Assembly: GCA_029204225.1 (NCBI GenBank)
Contig: CM055112.1
Span: forward strand, 45,741,563-45,805,562
Origin: Diphasiastrum complanatum
Lineage: Eukaryota > Streptophyta > Lycopodiopsida > Lycopodiales > Lycopodiaceae
DNA length: 64,000 nt
Reading direction: 5' to 3'
Shown here one piece after another: positions 56,280 to 64,000 of this stretch. Below the pieces are notes generated by a model that was not told the DNA's origin, did not search any database, and saw nothing but the letters and a program-made list of their open reading frames with translations. The position numbers and the translations under genes are program-made. Positions within the stretch are counted from its first letter, which is position 1. Each line of letters starts with the position of its first letter.

Positions 56280-57654
56280 ACTATAACCACTAATTTATCA
56301 TCGATTGATATTTCAATATCTGTATAAGTGATCTTGTATTCACATGTCCAAATCGACTATGCCACAAAATAGTATTATTGTTTACATTTTCATGAGAGAT
56401 GCTAGCTATTGCAACAAAATTAGAGAGTACATAAAGATTTTCGACTCTAGTGGATGTAGTCAGAATAGTATCTTCTTCGGATATTGTACACTACTCAGAT
56501 GAGAAAGTAGCAGTGTAGCCCTCATCAGTTATCTTAGAGACTGATAATAGGTTCTTTAATAACTGAGGAACATGAAGGATGTTGGGAACACAAATAGATA
56601 GATCGTTATTGAATGTGATCTTGCCTTCAACGCGTATGGTGCTTGAATCTCCGAGGTAGATGAATTGATCTCTGTTGTAAGCTGCATACTCGGTAAACCA
56701 TTCCTTGCGAGAGGTTATGTGTTGGGTAGCATCATTGTCTAGGTACAAGCTATCACAGTCTTTGTTGCTGTTGTTGTAAGCCGTTAACACTGTGTATATC
56801 TTGCTCCTTGAATTCTTCGCGTTGGAGGAGTCTGGCTGCTGTTGTTGTTGCATCTTCATCTCGTTGTAGATCCAGATATGACACTCCTTAATGTTGTGAT
56901 TGGCTCTCTTGTAATATCTACAGAAAAGCTTCTTTCGTGATCCACTAATCTCACCTTGAGTATGAGGCTTCTGTTGTTGCTGCTGCACTTGATTCTTGCC
57001 CTTGGAATAGTCTTTCTTCTTGGTGTATAGAGCCATGGATTTGTCTTTGATAGACAGGCTGCTAGTCTTTCCCCGCATTTCTTCTTGAAGTAGCTGACCA
57101 ATCACCTTTTGAAGAGTGAGATCGGATTGTGTGGAGATCATCAGCACAAAATGTTCATACGACTTTGGAAGAGAAGAAAGCAAAGTCATAATGACATCAT
57201 CATTTTGAATAGAACATCCTACAGCTGATAACTGATCCAATAAAGACTTGAAGCTGTTGATGTGAGAAGTGATGGCAGTAGAATCAGACATGCTAAGAGT
57301 AAAGAACTTTCTTCTAAGATGTAATCTAGTGGTTACATCATGAGTCTCATAGATATTTGATAACAAATCTAATGCATCCTTAGATGTTTTGCATGTGGTA
57401 ATGTGAGATATTTGGGAGTCGGCCAGATTGAGTGTGATACTTGCTAAGGCCTTTTGATCTTTGATCTTCCATGCCTTTGCTTGATCACCATCTTCTGGTT
57501 TCAGGTCAGCACCTTCTATGACATCCCAAAGATCTCTATCTATCAACATCATCCGGAGTTTTAACTTCCATATGTAGAAGTTAGAACCATTGAACTTGTC
57601 AATGATTCTAGCTTCGTTGGATGATGAAGACGAAGAGCTACCTATATGAGACAT
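56280..57654 (-). pseudogene. Copia gag-protease remnant E3
   Basis: A 387-codon frame from Met 57,654: gag (FNGSNFYIWKLKLRMMLIDR; HLRRKFFTLSMSDSTAITSH), a knuckle-like C245-RY-Y248-X4-H253-X4-C258 in which the second Cys is Tyr, Gln-rich stretches, and a protease site changed to D306-N-D-A in place of DSGA. A stop at 56,491 follows HVPQLLKNLLSVSKI. Further down, another frame gives the pre-integrase WHSRFGHVNTRSL (about 56,350-56,390). Then homology fades. No PBS or LTR was found beside the gag start. The DNDA site would not form an active protease. Confidence 0.88.
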
Positions 57655-60477
57655 ACTAATAGTAATACAAATAGAAACATAAATGATGGCATGACAATGA
57701 GATTATTTAGAAAAATGACTATCACTCAAAGTTGTTACCTTAATTAGCTAGACACATAATTTGGCGACATATTTTAATATGTGAATGGAGGATTAAGAAA
57801 TTTACATATCAATGTGAACTTCAGGTTTGAAATATATATGATCAGCCTATGAAGATATTGTTTTAATAGAATATACAATATGCAATGATAGCTTGAATGT
57901 AGGATCCAATACAAATTCAAATATAGTGTGTGTTTATGGACGAGATGCACATATTTCAATGATTATATTTTTACAAACTCAATTTGCCATATCTATCAAA
58001 TACTTTTATTTTTTAAGCTTATAGTAAGGAAAAACTAGTGGTTCAACTACCATGAATTAAACAACTAACTTTAGTTTTATGACACAAATGTGTGAGAGGC
58101 TATCTTGAGAAAAATATTTCATCTTATTTGAGAAAGATATAGTATACATCTTGGAAAGTGATACACTCTATATGAAGATTGGAGGTAAAATATCCACACA
58201 CATTACACTTGCATCATATAGATACTATGATGTATGCATCCATCCTATATAAAGACCGATATGTTGCATTTCATGCCTACTTGTATTATGCATTGATCTG
58301 AAGATGGGATGCAATGTTCTAATGCTTTGGATGGGCATTTTTTTTGTTGAATAGTATCATGAGGGTGGTATTGAGAGGAAATATGAAGATTTGGAAGGGA
58401 TAAAACATTACTAGTGGGGAGGTGAGCACTAAAAAAAAAAAAAACAGAGAAAACACCAATTGATGATTATGGATCTATGTCAAAGACATCTGTTGTTGTT
58501 GAAGACTACCTTGGATCTTTTATTGAGGGTATTTGTGAGATCTTTTGAGTAATGAGTGGAATAATGAGTGGAGAGAATATGATGAGTGTTTTCTATTTGT
58601 TGTTCATAAGGTCTTGAGAATTATAATTGGATCATAGATTTTCTTTAGTAAGAAAAGAAAATATCAGATTTCATTCAAAATCTATCTATGAGAGTAGAAA
58701 TGTGAGGTATAGTATGAATATTTGCTTGAAAAAAAACAAATCTACCTATTATTTAAGGGAGTGAATAGGTTTTCATGAGAATGAGATATATTTACAATGT
58801 GAATGACGAAGATCCAAATTTTAGAATAGGTTGCATTGCACGCACTACATTATATGAAGACCTAGACACAAAGCTGAGAAACTGCATTCATATCTTGTTA
58901 CGACAATGAAGATTGCATCAACATTATCCAACCATGCATGGTTTTGATGATGGGCATTACATTATGATTTGATGGGAGTGGGAGCATATTTTCTTCAGAC
59001 ACGGGTTGGATGTAATGTAGGATTTTTATTCTGGATAAAGACAATGTTGCTGAAAGATCTAAAGGTTTAATCAATGGCCTTTGGATTCATGCTGTTGAAT
59101 AATAATGGTTAGCATCACACTATATCGTGTGATGAGCCCATTAATTGACGAAGAAAACATTGAAATGCTGAAAAGATGAAAAGATCATAAGGCTAAATCA
59201 ATATGATACAAAATCAAATGTCAAAGACTATTCCCTCTGTTCGCGGGAATGCTTCACATTTAAGTGGGGGGGGGAACATGTAGTGCATTTTTTTGGTCAA
59301 AATTTCAAAATTTTAGCAACTACAATCATTGATGCTGATTTTCTAGAAGAAAATGTGCTGGATGTATCTCATATGTGCAAAATCTGCTGCCACTTGTTAT
59401 TGATGTACGAACGTAGCTATGTTAAAGAGTAGCTATAAAATTCTATGGCAGGTTCAAATGTATCAAGTCGTCAAATGACAGTTATATCAGAAGAATTAGA
59501 GCTATTTTTAAGACTTTACTATTTTTAATAAGTTTGTTAAGTAGCAATACTTATAAGTGACTCTGATGGACAAATATATCTATGGTTGTTAATGGCCATT
59601 GGTTGCCATGTTGTAATTGATCAATGTACTTGTTAAACTATGATTAGTAAAAGATGCCCAGCATGTACCTTTAAGGCACTGACTTAAGTTTCAAGGAAAG
59701 GTCCAAAGGCTAAGGGTCCTTCAAACAACGACAATCAAAGTTCAGTTCAAGACGAAAACAACAAACTAGCAAAAATACGACAATTAAATCAATGATCATG
59801 ACAAATAATACCCTTTTGAAGATTAAGGATGTCCTTGAAGAATTAGGACCATGACCTTATCATAAAGTCCAAACAGATTCCACAAAATATAAAACGTTGG
59901 CAAGTTCAAAATTGTTCAAACAGTAATTAACCATGATCCATCAAAGATTATCGAAGACAATTTGGAGTTCTAGCTAAAATCAAGAAATTAGTAACATTGC
60001 TTCACATTGAAAGAGTTCTGGATAAAAATCGATGAATCCTTATCGATTGAGGACACTGCAAAATATACCAGTCAAAAATAAAATTTTGCAGGTGAAAATG
60101 CTTATAAGACATTCAAGTGCCTTGGACGAAAAGAATTGTCGAGGTCGACACAATACGAAAGATTGAAATACAATCTGATTGATCAATTTTGAAATTATCT
60201 GGAGAGGCCAAAACTATATTCAAGTACCTTTTTGACAAAATGAAAGAAAGAAATGATGTAAAAGGTGCTATAAGCTTTATTGAAAGTCGGTTTTGAATAA
60301 ATTGCCCTTCTCCTCCTTGGAGACGGTTACACCATGGAGTACAAGATGATTCGAAGCCATCAACCTATCACTTGTCAATTGAACCTCAAAATTTTTATCA
60401 AAAGGGATTAATTTGAATTCCATGAAAGGGATTAATTGGAAAACAACAAGAGGATGGCATTTGGTAGTTTGCTGAAT
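57655..60477. other. No gene recognised
   Basis: About 2.8 kb of AT-rich sequence with short homopolymers (an A run near 58,431-58,444 and nine G near 59,267-59,275). Open frames are short and unpersuasive. Between 59,700 and 60,470 a Lys/Asn-rich reading is broken by many stops. Confidence 0.45.
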
Positions 60478-60870
60478 TCATGAAGAGTTAGTCTAAGTGA
60501 TAGGAGAAACTATTAGTGACTTAAGTATGAAAATCTGATACTGAAAAATACATAACAAGAAAACAATTACTCTATCGGCTAGTAGAGTCTTGTTTTGTGG
60601 AAGCTTATCAAGCTATGAAAATGGCTCTGATACCATGTTGGAGAGAGGGAGATGAACGAGTTGAGAAAAAGTGTTGTATGTTAGAAACAAAAAAATTAGC
60701 TCAAAGGGGTAAGACGAACACGAATGAGAAACAAACTCGAACAGAAAATGTTTGTGCGCAGCAAACGACCTATACGACTCTATCCGTAAGCATGACTACG
60801 TCTATCAGAACAAACAGAACGTTAGTGATGGAAATCACGATCATTCTAGATTACACAGCCAAACATCAAT
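60478..60870 (-). repeat. E2-type leader, PBS and LTR end (truncated)
   Basis: Matches 16,127-16,470 in the same orientation: leader 60,478-60,623, PBS 60,624-60,635, LTR from 60,636 (TGTTGGAGAGAGGGAG). It is followed at once by copia RT on the other strand, so the pieces were rearranged. Confidence 0.8.
60624..60635 (-). other. Primer-binding site, E2-type
   Basis: TGGTATCAGAGC on the minus strand beside the LTR end. Confidence 0.85.
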
Positions 60871-60896
60871 AAAACAATGAAACGCCAGAAGCATGG

Positions 60897-61590
60897 TTTG
60901 TCATGAATATCGTTGATTGCAAATGGATCTTTAAGATCAAATATAATGCCAACAGAGTAAATGATCGAAGGAAGGCTAGACTGGTAGCACGAGGATTCAC
61001 CCATATCCCAAATGTCGACTATAGTGAGACTTTTATTCCAGTCGTCAAACATTCCGGTCAATCCAAATGCTCTTGTCTTATGCTGCAGCTGCCAACCTTG
61101 AAGTACATGAACTTGATGTATAAACAGCCTATCTGAACGAAGTTATACAAGAAGATATCTACATGATCTAGCCCGAAGAATACATTCTGGAAGGCATGAA
61201 GAATCATGTCTATAAACTCCACAAGGCACTATACGGCTTGAAACAGTCTGCCAAGGCTTGGTTTCAGAGGATCAACACATTCCTCATTGAACAAGGATTC
61301 AAATACAAGACCAGATATATCTTTTGTTGTTAGCTCACTCAGCCAATACATGGCTAATCCTGACATTACCCATTGGAAGACTCTTATTCGAGTCATGAGG
61401 TATATTCGAGCTACCATGGACCTGTGCATCTGCTATGGAGATGTCAACAACGACAATCTTCATCATCTCAGTGGTTATTCTCATGCGAGTTGGGGAGGAG
61501 ATGCAGACAATTGCAAGGTCCACATCTAGATTTACATTCTTCTTCAACGGCAGTCCTATTTTGTGGAACACTTACCTTCAATTAATGATT
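60897..61590 (+). pseudogene. Copia RT and RNase H remnant, E2-type, with internal deletion
   Basis: Plus strand: VDCKWIFKIKYNAN, KARLVARGFTHIPNVDYSETF, then after frameshifts LEGMKNHVYKLHKALYGLKQS and FQRINTFLIEQGFK (close to the E2 RT at 13,039-13,401). The text jumps at about 61,300 to TRPDISFVVSSLSQYMANPD and SHASWGGDADN (RNase H region) and ends near FFFNGSPILWN. The YVDD part is deleted. Short LTR E4 begins just after. Confidence 0.85.
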
Positions 61591-61595
61591 GTTCT

Positions 61596-61734
61596 TGTTA
61601 GGATTTTGTGTCTAGAATTGATCTAGATTGATCTTAATCTGAAGGAGATTGATAGATCAAGTAATCTGACAACCAATCCCTCTTGAGGATCAGATTAAGA
61701 TCCACTCTTGGTCCTTTTTATACTTTTTCCCACA
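61596..61734 (+). repeat. Short LTR (E4), 139 bp
   Basis: TGTTAGG...CCCACA followed directly by a PBS-like site. It contains TTTTTATAC near its end. It is bounded on the left by decayed RNase H, which it seems to interrupt. If complete, it is unusually short for a copia LTR; a 5'-truncated LTR is the alternative. Confidence 0.55.
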
Positions 61735-61747
61735 TGGTATTAGAGCC
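61735..61747 (+). other. Primer-binding site of E4 (variant)
   Basis: TGGTATTAGAGCC: initiator tRNA-Met type with one C-to-T change. Confidence 0.7.
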
Positions 61748-63404
61748 AAGTACAAGAGGTTTTGTTGAAATTGATAGCAGTTTTTTGGAAAACTAGTCAA
61801 ATTTTGTGTAGCGAGTTGGATTTGATAGCTATCCTCAAAATTTTTGGTCTAGATCTTGTTGTGGGCTGTAGGAACCCTTTTCACACGTGTGAGGCTGTAC
61901 ATCTCCAGTTTTGGGCCAGAGAAATTTCAGAAATTTGTAGAATTTGACTCACATACCCAATTTGAGTGATATCTGGTGCAAAATCAAGCATTTTCTAAAG
62001 TAAATCTAATCATTTGATTAGTCCTTGGATTATATCAGCCAGAAAATTAAAATTGAAGCTTGAAATAGGTGCATTAATTGATCTTCTCTGATTTTTTGAG
62101 TGTATGTTGAAGTTAAGAGAGATTTACTAAAAATCATAGATTAAGGAGTGATATGCAAGGTGAGATGTTGAAATCCATTGTACCATCACTCTAGATTTGT
62201 TCAAGAGTGATAGGGTCAAGTTTAGAAGCATCATTTTGCTAGAAAACATTTGAGAGTTTCTAGTAAAACCTTGGATCTATCTCCAAGTGAAACCTTTGAG
62301 AGTTTCTAGTGCATATAGAGCATCTATGCAATTCTTTTGTAGAATTTGACATAGATTGGCTTCAATTGAGAGTTCTAGAAAAGAGACTGAGATCCAAGTC
62401 ACATTGTTCAACCCTAATCAATTTGTTTGAGTGATTGTAAGGTTTGAAAAGAGTCATTAAGGTGTCTATGACAAATGTGTAGAGAGAGATCCAATTTTCT
62501 AAGAGTTCCTTCCTTTGTAGAGGGCAAGATCTAGAAGCTCATTATGTGTTGTTATTGGTGAAGAATTTGACTTCTCCTATGTGATCATGTCTTTCTAAGT
62601 GGCATTAGCTCTTTGAAGCACAATATCTTAGTGGAGAAAAATCACAACTTTTGATTTTGAATTTCATTCCAAGTCTTAAAAGGTAGAGTAATTGGTGGAA
62701 TCCAATAGGAGTGATTGATTTCAATTGGCTGAGCAAAAATTGACATAGTATGTATGAAACTCAAATTAAGTTCTATTCAGCTTTCTTTGTGAGAGTAGTG
62801 AGGGTCAATTTGTGATCCCATTTGATGTCTAGAATGAGGAGGAGTCCATATTTGAGTATTCATTCATGGTTTGAGATCTTTGTGAATCTCTAGTTGTGTA
62901 ATTTTTAAGCTATGTGAAAAATTGGTGGTATAGTTTGTATTCAAATCAAATCAAATTCATTCTAAATCTCAAGAGTGAGATTTATTTGGGTCAAGAGTGA
63001 GTCCAAAGAAGTGATTAAGTTTGATTTTTAGGTGTTTGAAACAAAACCCATCTTTTGTTCAAGAATCTCAAGTGTTGAGAGAACTAGTCAGTGAAAAGGA
63101 AAATCTAGGTGTCAAATCTTTTTTCATATCCATTTCAACTTTCAAAATAAAGAGTTATTGGTATTGATGAGGCTAATTAGGAGATTTGGATCTGATTTCT
63201 TTTGTGATTTGATTCTAAGATTAGTGTGCTTTGTCTTAGTGATCAAAGCAAAGTTTCCAAGTGACTAGTCATTAGTGTGAAGATTGATTCTTAGGTTTGT
63301 GAGCTAGATCTTTTGTAGATCATTCTAGATTATTGAAGATGTTCAAATCTAGTCTCTTGAAAGTCATAAATTACATTTGTAGAATCATATCACAGGTTTT
63401 ATTC
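61748..63404 (+). other. Long leader of element E4, non-coding
   Basis: About 1.65 kb after the PBS without a convincing frame. Contains repeated TTTGAGAGTTTCTAGT words (62,250-62,310) and a CACACGTGTGA word near 61,882 like those in the other LTRs and leaders. Confidence 0.55.
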
Positions 63405-63827
63405 ACATGGCATCAATAGGTGGCAACCTATTGAAGGAAAGAAAAAGATCCTAGGTGCAACCTTTGTGGCAAAGGAGGATATTTTTTTTCAAGATGCTAA
63501 CAAAAGAAGACCAGTCCATCTAACGAGAACCAAAGCAAGGGGCCAAGGTGAAGGGATGGAGCTTCAAGTTCAAAATGCAAATACAAGAAAGACAAGTCCA
63601 AGGAAAGGTGTTTCCTTTGTGGAAAGGTGAATGAGGCTTGGAGTCTCACAAGGACTTGCAAGATTTGTCTTCAAAAGTCCCTCACAACACGTGTCAAATC
63701 TTTTGAAATTTTTCATTTGGAAGTGCATATGTTTGGTTCAAGATGCAAAGATAGATGTCACTTTCATGAAAGTAACTTGGATTTATTTTATGTCCCTTGG
63801 AAAATATTTTGCTTGGACTTTAGATAA
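63405..63827 (+). pseudogene. Possible gag remnant with two zinc-knuckle-like motifs
   Basis: Reading across frames: CNLCGKGGYFFSRC near 63,460-63,500 (C-X2-C-X4-Y-X4-C) and CFLCGKVNEAWSLTRTC near 63,605-63,660, both followed by Lys-rich text. They fit a decayed retrotransposon nucleocapsid downstream of the E4 leader. A 119-codon frame (63,631-63,990) overlaps in another frame and has no motif. The element runs off the window edge. Confidence 0.4.
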
Positions 63828-64000
63828 GCTCAAATTTATTGTTATGATCCAAGAGAAATCAATCAAGAAAAAGGAAGCCAGCAATCACAAAATGAAAATA
63901 GTTTCATTTATGCTATCATGTCAACTTATGAAGAACCAATTTGCTTTGAAGAGATTTTTGTATCTCAAAGGTGGATTAAGGCAATACTAGTTGAGTGTGA

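Noticed and set aside
63631-63990. 119-codon ORF near the right edge
   Set aside because: The zinc-knuckle-like motifs lie in the overlapping frame; this frame has no recognisable features.

Overview
The window looks like nuclear DNA from a land plant with a large, repeat-rich genome. Evidence: nested Ty1/copia LTR retrotransposons nearly everywhere, initiator tRNA-Met primer-binding sites, a two-exon tau-like glutathione S-transferase (GST) gene, and a LINE-like element whose C-terminus looks like a restriction-like endonuclease. Flowering-plant LINEs normally carry an APE-type nuclease, so a fern or another non-flowering plant is a reasonable guess; this is inference. There are no bacterial operons, CRISPR arrays, or rRNA or tRNA genes.

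Layout. 0.6-5.3 kb: GST copy 1 (frameshifted near its start), then a (TC)n tract and a copia integrase/RT remnant. 5.7-11.6 kb: a complete, apparently very young copia element on the minus strand, with two 653-bp LTRs in which I see no difference, a 5-bp target duplication and an intact 1316-codon gag-pol. 12.3-16.7 kb: a minisatellite, a LINE fragment and a decayed minus-strand copia. 19.7-32.9 kb and 43.5-55.8 kb: the two arms of a very large inverted repeat, each with the same series in mirror order (194-codon ORF, LTR B, LTR A, two copia gag remnants, LINE RT). 32.9-43.5 kb: the loop, with an LTR A/gag copia remnant, GST copy 2 (open), an unrecognised decayed coding region, a small TIR element and a second copy of the (TC)n-integrase-RT block. 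55.8-64 kb: further copia pieces, a short LTR and a long leader.

The most interesting structure is around the GST. Copy 2 lies in a ~5-kb segment (35.70-40.74 kb) that appears inverted: flipped on paper, it makes the interrupted copia gag continue in frame and puts GST, (TC)n, integrase and RT in the same order as at 0.6-5.3 kb. A host GST with its intron therefore appears to sit between the protease and integrase parts of a dead copia element, and the composite exists twice. The copia parts share a frameshift, so duplication came after the element died.

Only two coding units look potentially functional: the gag-pol at 6,338-10,288 and the GST at 36,073-36,988. The 194-codon ORF at 55,208-55,792 is open but of unknown meaning. 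Everything else is mobile-element debris or sequence in which I recognise nothing. Similarity statements come from reading the sequence by eye; no alignment or database search was run.
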